Source: Streptomyces decoyicus | GTDB taxonomy: Bacteria > Actinomycetota > Actinomycetes > Streptomycetales > Streptomycetaceae | DNA: 64,000 nucleotides | Direction: 5' to 3' | Assembly: GCF_019880305.1 (NCBI RefSeq) | Contig: NZ_CP082301.1 | Span: forward strand, 3,410,001-3,474,000 | Part shown: one piece after another, positions 27,914 to 36,185 of the stretch | Numbering within the stretch: position 1 is the first letter of the stretch | Layout of the letters: each line of letters opens with the position of its first letter | The notes under the pieces: generated by a model | Databases searched by the model: none | The model's input: the letters and a program-made list of their open reading frames with translations, nothing else | What the model was told of the DNA's origin: nothing | Translations under genes and position numbers: made by a program

Positions 27914-29235
27914 TGACCACCCGCCCCACGAACGGTTCGCGCGGCAACAAGTACCGCTTCGCCTTCCGCACCCTCTCCTTCCTGGACGCCCACAAGGACG
28001 ACCGCTCCGGTGTGGCCGAACTCAGCGGGCCGCCCGGCCGGGCCCTGCTGGTGTGGAAGCCGGAGATCATCAGCCAGGTCTTCCGCGGCGACCGGAACAT
28101 GACGCTGGAGGGCTCCGACACGCTCGGCCCGCTGGTCGGTGACACCTCGCTGCTGTTCGCCAACGGGCCGCGGCACGCCGCGTACCGCCAGGTGATCGGC
28201 CCGCGGCTGCGCGGCCGCCCGCTGCGCGGCTACGAGGAGCTGATCGCCGAGGCCACCCGGGCGGCGATCGACGAACTGCGGCCGGGCACCGTCTTCCAGG
28301 TGCCCGACTGGACCCGCAGGCTCACCCTTCAGATCGTCAGCCAGATCATCCTCGGCCCGGTGGACCACGGTCTGCTGCACCGCTTCACCTCCTGGATCGA
28401 GGGGGTGCTGGGCTCGCGCGGCCGCACCCTCGCCTACCGCTATCTGCGGCTGCCGCACGCCCTGCCGTCTCCCTGGCGCACCTTCGTGCGGCAGCGCGAG
28501 AGCCTGGACAAGGAGCTGCTGTGCCCGGTGAGCGGCAAGAGCGGCGGCGGTGCGGGTTCCGGTGCGCCGGAGCCGTCGCCGGCCACCCTCGCCGAGGTGC
28601 TGCGCAGCGGTGAGGAGCCGCTCGGCCCGCTGGGCGACGGCGAACTGCGCGACCAGATCGTCTCGTTGCTCTTCGCGGGCCACGAGACGACCGCCTCGGC
28701 CATCTCCTGGGCGCTGTTCTGGCTCGCGGAGCACGACGAGGTGCGCCGCGACATCCTCGACGAGCTGAAGGCCACCTCCTCCAGCGGTGCGGCGGCGGAG
28801 GACGTACCGCTCCTGGACGCGGCCTGCCGGGAGGTGCTGCGGATCTCGCCGCCCGCCGTGGTGGCCGGCAACCGCGTGCTCAACGAGGACCAGGAGATCG
28901 ACGGGGTGGTGCACGACGCGGGCACCCGGCTGACGCCGTGCATCTATCTGGCGCACCAGCAGCCGGATCTCTACCCCCAGCCGGAGCGCTTCGACCCGCA
29001 CCGCTTCCTGGGCAAGCGCAAGTCCGCCCAGGAGTACCTGCCGTTCGGCGGCGGCACCCGCCGCTGTCTCGGTGCCGACCTCGCGATGCTGGAGATGCGG
29101 ATGGTGGTGGCGGCGGTGCTGCGCCGGCGAGAACTGAAGTGCGTCAATCCGGAGACCGGGGTACCGCAGCTGCGCGGTCCGGCGATGGGTCCGAGCGAAG
29201 ACCTGAGAATGACGGTGACCGAGTGTCCAGCATGA
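27913..29235 (+). CDS. Cytochrome P450
   Basis: P450 of 440 residues with FAGHETTAS (I-helix), the ExxR in CREVLRI and haem loop FGGGTRRCLG. It lies between ptmT2 and ptmT1 with overlapping start and stop codons on both sides. It therefore acts on a scaffold common to both products, probably in A-ring oxidation; that step is inference. It is outside the cassette. Confidence 0.9.
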   Translation: MTTRPTNGSRGNKYRFAFRTLSFLDAHKDDRSGVAELSGPPGRALLVWKPEIISQVFRGDRNMTLEGSDTLGPLVGDTSLLFANGPRHAAYRQVIGPRLRGRPLRGYEELIAEATRAAIDELRPGTVFQVPDWTRRLTLQIVSQIILGPVDHGLLHRFTSWIEGVLGSRGRTLAYRYLRLPHALPSPWRTFVRQRESLDKELLCPVSGKSGGGAGSGAPEPSPATLAEVLRSGEEPLGPLGDGELRDQIVSLLFAGHETTASAISWALFWLAEHDEVRRDILDELKATSSSGAAAEDVPLLDAACREVLRISPPAVVAGNRVLNEDQEIDGVVHDAGTRLTPCIYLAHQQPDLYPQPERFDPHRFLGKRKSAQEYLPFGGGTRRCLGADLAMLEMRMVVAAVLRRRELKCVNPETGVPQLRGPAMGPSEDLRMTVTECPA

Positions 29236-30158
29236 CGTCGGAACTGCCCGCCGCACGCGGCGAAGGGCTGCGGAGCCTCGTCCGCATCCACCGGCTGGAA
29301 TATCCCTTTCCGGTCATCTATCTCTGTCATGTCCTGTGGGGCGCCTGCCTCGCGGCGACGGGTCCGGGCAGCCTGGCCGCCGCGCCCGTCCTGATCATGC
29401 TGTTCGCCAATATCGTCGCGATCATCTCCCAGAACCCGCTCAACGCCGGTCTGGACATCCGGGCGGACACCCACACCAGCGGCAAGGAGAGCATCGCCCG
29501 CGCCACCCAGCACCTCAGTGTCCGCACCGCGTTCACCTGCGCGGCCCTGGAGATGGCGCTCGCCCTCGGACTGTCGGTCTGGGTCGCGCTCTGGCTCGGC
29601 CGGCCGCTCGTCGCGGTGGGTGTGGCGCTGTCGATCGTGCTCCACCTCGCCTACAACCTGGAGCCGGTCCGGCTGAAGCGGCGCGGCTACGCCAACCCCG
29701 CCTACTTCGGGGCGACCTTCGCCTTCCTGCCGTCGCTGTCGACGTATGCGGCGGTGCGGGCGGACGTACCGCTCAGCGCGTGGCTGTTCCTCACCGGGCT
29801 CGGCATCCTGCTGTTCGGCCGCTCCCTGTGGTGGTGCATCCCGGATCTGATCGGTGACGCCAAGGCCGGGGACCGTACGCCCGCCGTACAGCACGGCCCG
29901 CGCCATGCGCTGGTGGTGGCGTGCGCGTGGACCGCGCTCGGGCTGCTGTTCATCGGCGCCGGGCTGTGGCCGTACGGCGTCCTCTGGGCGCTGCTCGGCA
30001 TCCTGGCGAGCGCCGCCTTCCTCGTGGACAAGATCAAGCTGCTGCGGCACATCTCGCGGGAGAACCTCCCGCACGAGTCCACGATGCGCAAGCACAGCCT
30101 CTCGCTGGCGATGGGCGGGGACCTCCTGCTCTGCGCCATCCCGCTGCTCGCGCTCTGA
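29232..30158 (+). CDS. ptmT1: UbiA-fold type I terpene synthase (ent-atiserene synthase)
   Basis: Integral membrane protein of 308 residues of the UbiA prenyltransferase superfamily, with about eight or nine hydrophobic helices. Both Asp motifs are present: NAGLDIRAD (NxxxDxxxD) and DLIGDAKAGD (DxxxD). Instead of prenylating an aromatic ring, PtmT1 is known to cyclise ent-CPP to ent-atiserene, the platencin skeleton. ATG at 29232 overlaps the P450 stop (ATGA). Confidence 0.9.
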   Translation: MTSELPAARGEGLRSLVRIHRLEYPFPVIYLCHVLWGACLAATGPGSLAAAPVLIMLFANIVAIISQNPLNAGLDIRADTHTSGKESIARATQHLSVRTAFTCAALEMALALGLSVWVALWLGRPLVAVGVALSIVLHLAYNLEPVRLKRRGYANPAYFGATFAFLPSLSTYAAVRADVPLSAWLFLTGLGILLFGRSLWWCIPDLIGDAKAGDRTPAVQHGPRHALVVACAWTALGLLFIGAGLWPYGVLWALLGILASAAFLVDKIKLLRHISRENLPHESTMRKHSLSLAMGGDLLLCAIPLLAL

Positions 30159-30222
30159 CCGCCCGCCGGCCCCGCGCGCACCGACCGCCGGCCGTCCTCA
30201 TCCACCGGCAGAAGGCCTTCTC

Positions 30223-31077
30223 ATGCCTCTCGATGTCCCGGCCGTCCTCGCGGCCCCGCCCACCGTCACCGACCTCACCTGGGACCACCGCGACGTCCTC
30301 CTCTACCACCTGGCGATCGGCGCGGGACGGCCCGCCACCGACCCCGGCGAGCTGCGCTACACGCTGGAGAGCGCGCTCCAGGTGCTGCCCTCCTTCGCGA
30401 CCGTGGCGGGCGGCGGGCAGGCCGCGGGCGGCGGCTTCGCCCTGCCCGGCATCGACGTGGACCCCGCGGCGATGCTGCACGGCGCGCAGCGCCTCACGCT
30501 CCACCGTCCGCTGCCGGTACCCGGGAAGGCCGTCCAGACCACCCGGGTGACGGAGGTGCTGGACCGGGGCCGGGCCGCGGTGGTGGTGCTGCGCTCCGAC
30601 GTCGCGGACGCGGACGGGCCGTTGTGGACCGCCGAGGGGGACGCCCATCTGCGCGGGGAGGGCGGCTTCGGCGGCGGTCCCGGCCCTGACCGGCGGCGGC
30701 CCGCCCCGGACCGGGCACCGGACCGCGTGCTGCACCTGGCCACCCGCGAGGACCAGGCGCTGCTCTACCGGCTGTGCGGCGACTTCAACCCGCTGCACGC
30801 GGATCCGGCGGTGGCCGCGGCGGCGGGCTTCGACCGGCCGATCCTGCACGGCCTGTGCACCTACGGCATGGTCCTCAAGGCCGTGGTGGACGCGCACCTC
30901 GGCGGCGAGGTCACCCGCGTCGCCGCGTACGGCACCCGGTTCGCCGGCGTCCTCCACCCGGGCGAGACCGTGTGCGTCCGCACCTGGCAGGACGCGGGGG
31001 AGATCCGCGCCCTGGCCACCGCCGCCGACCGCGCGGACGCGCCCGTCCTGGCCGACACCTGTCTCACCGTGCGCTGA
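30223..31077 (+). CDS. MaoC-like double-hotdog enoyl-CoA hydratase
   Basis: Protein of 284 residues with two hotdog halves. The C-terminal half has the hydratase-2 motif GDFNPLHADP followed by FDRPILHGLC, with the catalytic Asp and His. It should hydrate an alpha,beta-unsaturated acyl-CoA, following the acyl-CoA dehydrogenase and preceding the Cys-less thiolase/DUF35 pair downstream, to set up retro-aldol removal of a C3 unit. ATG at 30223 with AGAAGG upstream. The last codons lie in a 28-bp tandem duplication. Confidence 0.88.
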   Translation: MPLDVPAVLAAPPTVTDLTWDHRDVLLYHLAIGAGRPATDPGELRYTLESALQVLPSFATVAGGGQAAGGGFALPGIDVDPAAMLHGAQRLTLHRPLPVPGKAVQTTRVTEVLDRGRAAVVVLRSDVADADGPLWTAEGDAHLRGEGGFGGGPGPDRRRPAPDRAPDRVLHLATREDQALLYRLCGDFNPLHADPAVAAAAGFDRPILHGLCTYGMVLKAVVDAHLGGEVTRVAAYGTRFAGVLHPGETVCVRTWQDAGEIRALATAADRADAPVLADTCLTVR

Positions 31078-31121
31078 CACCCGCCGCCCGGCGACCGTGC
31101 GCTGACACCCGCCGCCCGGCG
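31066..31121. repeat. Perfect 28-bp tandem duplication across the hydratase stop codon
   Basis: Positions 31066-31093 and 31094-31121 are identical (ACCGTGCGCTGAC...). The second copy repeats the last three sense codons and the stop after the real end of the gene, so the protein is unaffected. Looks like a recent slippage event. Confidence 0.92.
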
Positions 31122-31200
31122 GCCGCGCCGGACACCGCGCGTCTGCCCCGATCCGCCCGCCGTCCCGGGCCCACCGAACAGATCACGTCTGGAGAATCCC

Positions 31201-32271
31201 ATGGAAAAGCTCTGGCTCAACTCCGCCGACTCCCACGTCCTGGAACCCGACGACCTCTGGGAGCGCACCCTGCCCGCGGCGCTGCGCGACCGGGCGCCGC
31301 GCTGCGTGCGCGACAACGGCCGCGAGACGGTCTACGTCGACGGCCAGGTCGTGCGGCGCGACCCGCTCGACTTCGCCGACGCCATGCGCCCGCCCGGTGC
31401 GCTGGACCACCACATCCGGCTCAAGGACCTCGACGACCAGGGCATCTGGGGCGAGGTGGTCTTCCCCTCCCGGGGCCTGTGGACCGCCGTGATGACCGAC
31501 CCGGTGCTGGCCCATGAGTGCATCAAGGTCTACAACGACTGGCTGAAGTCGGACTTCCTCTCCCTGTCGCCGCGGCTGGTCGGCGCCGCGATGGTGTCCA
31601 TGCTGGACACCGACGACGCGGTCGCCGAACTGCGGCGGGCCGCGGACCTGGGCTACCAGACGGTCTTCCTCGCCGCGACTCCCCCGCCGGGCCGGGAGTT
31701 CAACATGGACGTGTGGGAGCCCCTGTGGGCCGCCGCCGAAGAGGCGGGCATGACGGTGAGCATCCACATCGGCACCGGTGCCGACACCGTGGTCGCGCGG
31801 GGCCCCGGCGGTGCGGTCATCAACTACGTGGAGACCCTGTTCCCCGCGCAGCGGGCCGTGGCACAGCTGGTCGCCTCGGGAGCGCTCGACCGCCATCCGG
31901 GGCTGCGCGTCCTCATCGCCGAGGCGGGCTGCGCCTGGGTGCCCGCCCTCGCCGACCGGATGGACGAGGCCTACCGCCAGCACGGCATGTTCGTACGGCC
32001 CAAGCTCTCGATGCTCCCCGGCGAGCTGGTGCGCCGCCAGGTGTACGCGTCCTTCCAGCACGACGAGACGGCGATCGGCGCGGTCACGGCGATGAACTAC
32101 ACCAACGTGCTGTGGGGCAGCGACTACCCGCACCTGGAGGGCACCTTCCCGCGCACCCAGGAAGTGGTGACCGAGCTGTTCGCCGGGGTGGACCCCGGGG
32201 TCCGCGACCTGATCACGCGGCGCAACTTCACCGATCTGTTCACCGTGCCCGCCCTGCCGGCCACGGTCTGA
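31201..32271 (+). CDS. Amidohydrolase 2-family metal hydrolase/decarboxylase
   Basis: TIM-barrel metalloenzyme of 356 residues related to ACMS decarboxylase-like amidohydrolases. Metal-site residues are in SADSHVLEP at the N-terminus, HIGTGAD, and the late Asp in WGSDYPHLEG. The family includes hydrolases and non-oxidative decarboxylases. Its place in the ptmT2 operon points to a step on the diterpene side chain, but the reaction cannot be read from the sequence. ATG at 31201 with TGGAGA upstream. Confidence 0.85.
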   Translation: MEKLWLNSADSHVLEPDDLWERTLPAALRDRAPRCVRDNGRETVYVDGQVVRRDPLDFADAMRPPGALDHHIRLKDLDDQGIWGEVVFPSRGLWTAVMTDPVLAHECIKVYNDWLKSDFLSLSPRLVGAAMVSMLDTDDAVAELRRAADLGYQTVFLAATPPPGREFNMDVWEPLWAAAEEAGMTVSIHIGTGADTVVARGPGGAVINYVETLFPAQRAVAQLVASGALDRHPGLRVLIAEAGCAWVPALADRMDEAYRQHGMFVRPKLSMLPGELVRRQVYASFQHDETAIGAVTAMNYTNVLWGSDYPHLEGTFPRTQEVVTELFAGVDPGVRDLITRRNFTDLFTVPALPATV

Positions 32272-32299
32272 CCGGGTCCCCGACCGCCTAGGAGCCACC

Positions 32300-33868
32300 T
32301 TGCAGCACACGACCATCGGCGACGTCCTGCGCGAACACCGCCGGTCGCATCCGGGGCGTACCGCCCTGGTCGACGGCCCTGTCCGGCTCACCTGGCCCGA
32401 GCTGGACGACCGGGTCAACCGGCTGGCCGGCTCCCTGGCGGCTTCGGGGATCGGCCGCGGCGACCGGATCATGTGGCTGGGACAGAACTCGTTCCGGGTC
32501 TACGAACTGATCGCCGCGGCCGGCAAGCTCGGCGCGATGGTGTGCGTCGGCTACTGGCGCTGGGCGCCGCCGGAAATGGAGTTCGCCCTGCGCGACTTCG
32601 ACCCGCACCTCGTGGTCTGGCAGCACCAGGAGATCCACGAGACCGTCGCCCGGACCCGGGAGGCGCTGGGGGCCGACGACACCGCACGGTGGCTGCGCCA
32701 TGACAGCGCGCCGGAGGACCCCGACGGGTACGAGGCCTTTCTCGCCGCGGGCGGGCTCGCGGACCCGGACCTGGACATCGATCCCGATTCCCCCGTCCTG
32801 GTCCTGTACACCGCCGCGATGAGCGGGCGGCAGTGCGGTTCGCTGCTCTCCCACACCAATCTGATCGCGATGGCCACCGCGGCGGCCTGGCTGGGCGATA
32901 TCGACCACACCACGGCGTTCCTCAACTCCGGCCCCATGTTCCACATCGGCAACTACCAGTTCTGGGGGATGCCGACGCTGCTGATGGCCGGCAAGAACGT
33001 CATCGTGCGGCGGGTGGTGGCCGAGGAGGTGCGGGACCTGCTCGTCGCCGAGGAGTGCACCCACGCGTTCCTGATGCCGCCCACGGTCGCGGAGATCGTC
33101 CGGCTCAACCGCGGTACGGGGCACGACCTCTCCCGGCTGCGGGCGACCGTGGCGCCCCATCTGTGGGAGGGCATGGCCACGACCGACACCAGCCGGTTCA
33201 CCCGCAGCGGCGGTGCGGCCGGGCGCGGCTACGGCCAGACGGAGCTGTCCGGCTTCTCGGTCACGGCCGCGTACGGAGGACCGGCCGCCGGCAACGCGGG
33301 GCGGCCCGGCCCCGGTCTGACGGTCCGCATTCTCGACACCGGGGGCCGGGAGTGCGCGGTGGGCGAGGCCGGTGAGATCTGTGCCCGCGGCACCGTCGTC
33401 CACCGGGGCTACTGGAACCGGGACGAGGTCAACGCACACCGCTTCCGCTCCGGGTGGTGGCACACCACCGATCTCGGCCGGCGCGAGCCGGACGGCTCGA
33501 TCACCTTCCTCGGCACCACGACGCGGATGCTCAAGTCGGCGGCGGAGAACATCTTCCCGGCCGAGGTGGAGAACTGCATCGAGCAGCACCCCGCGGTCCG
33601 TGAGGCGGCCGTCATCGGCGTGCCGAACACCCGCTGGGCGCAGGACGTCAAGGCGATCGTGGTCCTGGAGCCGGACGCCGGGGTGAGCGAACAGGAGATC
33701 ATCGATCACTGCCGGCCGCGGATCGCCTCGTACAAGAAGCCCAAGTCGGTGGCGTTCGCCGCGGCGCTGCCCCGGACCGTGTCGGGCGCACGGGACTACG
33801 ACGCGCTCGACAAGGAGTACGGCGGGGGCGGCTACCCGGGCTCGGCGACGCTCGGCCCCGGGCGCTGA
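32300..33868 (+). CDS. ptmA2: Non-adenylating acyl-CoA ligase homologue
   Basis: ANL-fold protein of 522 residues whose ATP-loop is wrecked: TAAMSGRQCGSLLSH stands in place of TSGTTGxPK. The C-terminal catalytic lysine motif is also lost (RTVSGARDYDALD where RTxxGKxxR is expected), while the hinge region (HTTDLGRREPDG) is kept. PtmA2 is known to carry out only thioesterification of an acyl-adenylate made by PtmA1, and this sequence shows why. TTG start at 32300 with TAGGAG upstream. Confidence 0.92.
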   Translation: MQHTTIGDVLREHRRSHPGRTALVDGPVRLTWPELDDRVNRLAGSLAASGIGRGDRIMWLGQNSFRVYELIAAAGKLGAMVCVGYWRWAPPEMEFALRDFDPHLVVWQHQEIHETVARTREALGADDTARWLRHDSAPEDPDGYEAFLAAGGLADPDLDIDPDSPVLVLYTAAMSGRQCGSLLSHTNLIAMATAAAWLGDIDHTTAFLNSGPMFHIGNYQFWGMPTLLMAGKNVIVRRVVAEEVRDLLVAEECTHAFLMPPTVAEIVRLNRGTGHDLSRLRATVAPHLWEGMATTDTSRFTRSGGAAGRGYGQTELSGFSVTAAYGGPAAGNAGRPGPGLTVRILDTGGRECAVGEAGEICARGTVVHRGYWNRDEVNAHRFRSGWWHTTDLGRREPDGSITFLGTTTRMLKSAAENIFPAEVENCIEQHPAVREAAVIGVPNTRWAQDVKAIVVLEPDAGVSEQEIIDHCRPRIASYKKPKSVAFAAALPRTVSGARDYDALDKEYGGGGYPGSATLGPGR

Positions 33869-33869
33869 G

Positions 33870-35027
33870 ATGAGTGACCGGCAGCCCGTGATCGTGGGCA
33901 TTCACGCGACCGAACAGGCGCTGTTTCTCCCCCACCGCAGCGCGATGGACCTGGCGTTGGAGGCGGCGCGGGAGGCGGTGGCCGACGCGGGCCTGCGTCC
34001 CGCGGACGTGGACGGTGTGCAGCTGGACTGGCCGGGGCCGGGGGGTGCGCCGGACGACGGTGCGTCCTGGGCCCGGCTGTTCGGCGGCCGGCTGCACTGG
34101 ACGAGCGACTCGTTCATGGACAACGCCGGGGTCCGCGGGCTGCTGAAGGCGGCCGCCGCGGTGCGCGCCGGGTACGCCGACACCATCGTGGTGGGCGGCT
34201 GCAAGCTGGTCTCCCGGGGCACGGACCGCGCACCGGTCGGGGCCGGCCGGCCGCTGGAGTTCACCGATGTGTGGGGCGCGTACGTGGTGGCCCAGTTCGC
34301 CCTGGTCGCCTCCCGCCACATGTATGAATTCGGCACCACCGAGGCGCAGTTGGCGCAGGTCGCGGCCACCCTGCGGAACAACGGCAGCACCAACCCCGAA
34401 GCGATGATGTACGGCCGCGGCCCGTACACCGCCGAGGACGTCCTGGCCTCGCGGATGATCTGCAGCCCGCTGCACCTCCTGGACTGCTGCATCGTCGGCG
34501 AGGGCGGCGCCGCCTTCGTGGTCACCACGGCCGAGCGGGCCCGCGATCTCCCGCGGCTGCCGGTCGCGGTGCTCGCCGGATCGATGGAGTACCACCATGC
34601 GGCGTATGTGAACCCGGCGCTGGGCCGTGAGGTCGGGCGGATCGGCGCCGCGTCCGCCGCCCGCTGCTACGCACGGGCCGGGCTCACCGCACACGACATC
34701 GACGTCTTCTCCCTCTACGACCCGAACTCCTTCGAGGTGATCCGGCAGCTGGAGGTGCTGGGGCTGTGCGAGGAGGGCGAGGGCGGTCCGCTCGCGGCCG
34801 ACGGCGCGATCGTCCCGGACGGCAGGCATCCGGTCAACCCCGACGGCGGCTGTCTGTCCTACGCCTGGAACGGCACCCAGCAGATGACCCTGCGGGTCGT
34901 GGAGGCCGTACGGCAGCTGCGCGGCAGCGCCGTGCACCAGATCCCGGGCGCCGGACTGGCGCTGGTCGCCAACGCGGGCTCCGGCGCGCAGCACTACGAA
35001 ATGTGCCTGCTGGGAAGGAGCCGCTGA
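33870..35027 (+). CDS. Cys-less thiolase homologue, probable acyl-CoA retro-aldolase
   Basis: Thiolase-fold, lipid-transfer-type protein of 385 residues. The catalytic Cys is absent: the loop reads FMDNAGVRGLLKAAAA. The usual HPxGATG is replaced by NPDGGCLSYAWNG, as in Ltp2-type steroid side-chain aldolases, which need a DUF35 partner. Such a partner is encoded immediately downstream with overlapping codons. I infer retro-aldol cleavage of a hydroxyacyl-CoA to remove carbons from the C20 diterpene (platensic and platencinic acids are C17). Confidence 0.82.
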   Translation: MSDRQPVIVGIHATEQALFLPHRSAMDLALEAAREAVADAGLRPADVDGVQLDWPGPGGAPDDGASWARLFGGRLHWTSDSFMDNAGVRGLLKAAAAVRAGYADTIVVGGCKLVSRGTDRAPVGAGRPLEFTDVWGAYVVAQFALVASRHMYEFGTTEAQLAQVAATLRNNGSTNPEAMMYGRGPYTAEDVLASRMICSPLHLLDCCIVGEGGAAFVVTTAERARDLPRLPVAVLAGSMEYHHAAYVNPALGREVGRIGAASAARCYARAGLTAHDIDVFSLYDPNSFEVIRQLEVLGLCEEGEGGPLAADGAIVPDGRHPVNPDGGCLSYAWNGTQQMTLRVVEAVRQLRGSAVHQIPGAGLALVANAGSGAQHYEMCLLGRSR

Positions 35028-35428
35028 TGGCCCGCCCCGTTCCCGTACCGACGGAGCTGACCCGGCCCTTCTGGGCGGCCGCGCGGCACGGCCGGCTGGT
35101 CGTCCCGGCCTGCTCCCCCTGCGGCCGCCGCTTCTTCGCTCCCGAACCGGTCTGCCCCGTGTGCTGGTCGGACGACTGGACCTGGGAGCCCAGCACGGGC
35201 CGCGGCACGGTGTACACGGTGACCGTGGTGCACCGTGCCCCCGGGCCGGGCTTCGAGGTGCCCTTCGCCCTGGCCGCCGTCGATCTGGAGGACGGCGGCA
35301 CGCTGCTCAGCCATGTCGTCGACGTGCCCGTCGAGCAGGTGCGGATCGGTATGCCGGTCCGGGTCAGTTTCCGGCCCGTCAGCGACGAGATCAGCCTGCC
35401 GTACTTCGTGCCGGACGGCACCCGCTGA
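35027..35428 (+). CDS. DUF35 zinc-ribbon/OB-fold protein, aldolase partner
   Basis: Protein of 133 residues with a rubredoxin-like zinc ribbon (CSPCG ... CPVCW, four Cys) and a C-terminal OB fold. In steroid catabolism the DUF35 protein is required for the activity of its Ltp2 aldolase. ATG at 35027 overlaps the thiolase stop (TGATG), after GGAAGGAG. Last gene of the ptmT2 operon. Confidence 0.85.
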   Translation: MARPVPVPTELTRPFWAAARHGRLVVPACSPCGRRFFAPEPVCPVCWSDDWTWEPSTGRGTVYTVTVVHRAPGPGFEVPFALAAVDLEDGGTLLSHVVDVPVEQVRIGMPVRVSFRPVSDEISLPYFVPDGTR

Positions 35429-35434
35429 CCGCCG

Positions 35435-35468
35435 CTGCCGCGCCCCGGCCCGTACCGGGGCGCGGCAG
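35435..35468. terminator. Bidirectional hairpin terminator, 14-bp stem
   Basis: Arms 35435-35448 and 35455-35468 are perfectly complementary with a 6-base loop. Lies between convergent ends at 35428 (+) and 35475 (-). Confidence 0.85.
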
Positions 35469-35474
35469 CCCCGG

Positions 35475-36185
35475 TCAGCTCAGCAGCACCCGGGGGTCGT
35501 CGCTGCCGCAGCCGCACCGTCCGCCCAGCACCACGCCCTCGATGCCCAGCCCGGTCTCCGCCACGCCACGGCCCCCGCCGCCGGAGCGCGCGGAGAGGTG
35601 GATCCGGCCCCGGCGTTCCGCCACCCACCACCGCACCGAGTCGATATGGGCCCCGGGGGACTCGGGACACTGCACGGCCAGCGCGGGACCCATGGGCGTC
35701 AGCACGCCCGCGGCGACCCCGCCTGCGGCCAGCTGCCGGACGGCGGCGGGCCGCGCCAGGAGCACCGGGACGTCGCCGAAGAGGTCGGCCGCCTTGCGGC
35801 ACTTGGTCTGTTCCGCCACGATCTCGCCGGACAGCCCCAGCATCGCGTAGAGCTCCAGCTCCTCGTGGAAGACCAGCGACCGGCGCCAGTCCCAGGCCAT
35901 CGCCTCGGCTATCGCATAGGTGCAGCCGATCGCCTTCAGCGCGTTGATCACCGGCAGGAACCAGGCGCCCTCGTGGCCCGAGGTCGAGAGCAGGACCTGC
36001 TTGCCCCGCCCCATCCCCCATGCCGTGAAGCGCTTCTGCAGCCACATGGTGTCCCGGGCGATGTCGGACCAGGTGACCTTGAACTCCTCGCCGGCGCCGT
36101 CGGCGGCGGTGAACCGGGCCACGTAGGCGACTTCGGGCCGGCCCAGGGACTTGGCGCGTGCCAGGGATTCCGTTCGTACCATCAT
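35475..36185 (-). CDS. Unrecognised protein, possible AMP-ligase N-domain remnant
   Basis: Protein of 236 residues that I cannot assign. The first half has the look of an ANL-ligase N-terminal subdomain: TWSDIARDTMWLQK, then GKQVLLSTSGHEGAWFLPVINALKAIG. No ATP loop, TGD or C-terminal lysine motif is present. The C-terminus is Gly- and Arg-rich and ends with two nearby Cys. ATG at 36185 overlaps the stop of the PaaK-like gene (ATGA), so the two are co-translated. It may complete or regulate the PaaK-like enzyme. Confidence 0.7.
   Translation of the reverse strand: MMVRTESLARAKSLGRPEVAYVARFTAADGAGEEFKVTWSDIARDTMWLQKRFTAWGMGRGKQVLLSTSGHEGAWFLPVINALKAIGCTYAIAEAMAWDWRRSLVFHEELELYAMLGLSGEIVAEQTKCRKAADLFGDVPVLLARPAAVRQLAAGGVAAGVLTPMGPALAVQCPESPGAHIDSVRWWVAERRGRIHLSARSGGGGRGVAETGLGIEGVVLGGRCGCGSDDPRVLLS

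Noticed and set aside
35475..36185. Assignment of this short protein as the sulfur-transfer enzyme PtmU4
   Set aside because: The type III CoA-transferase next to the intact ligase at 1.4-4.8 kb fits the described thioacid cassette better.
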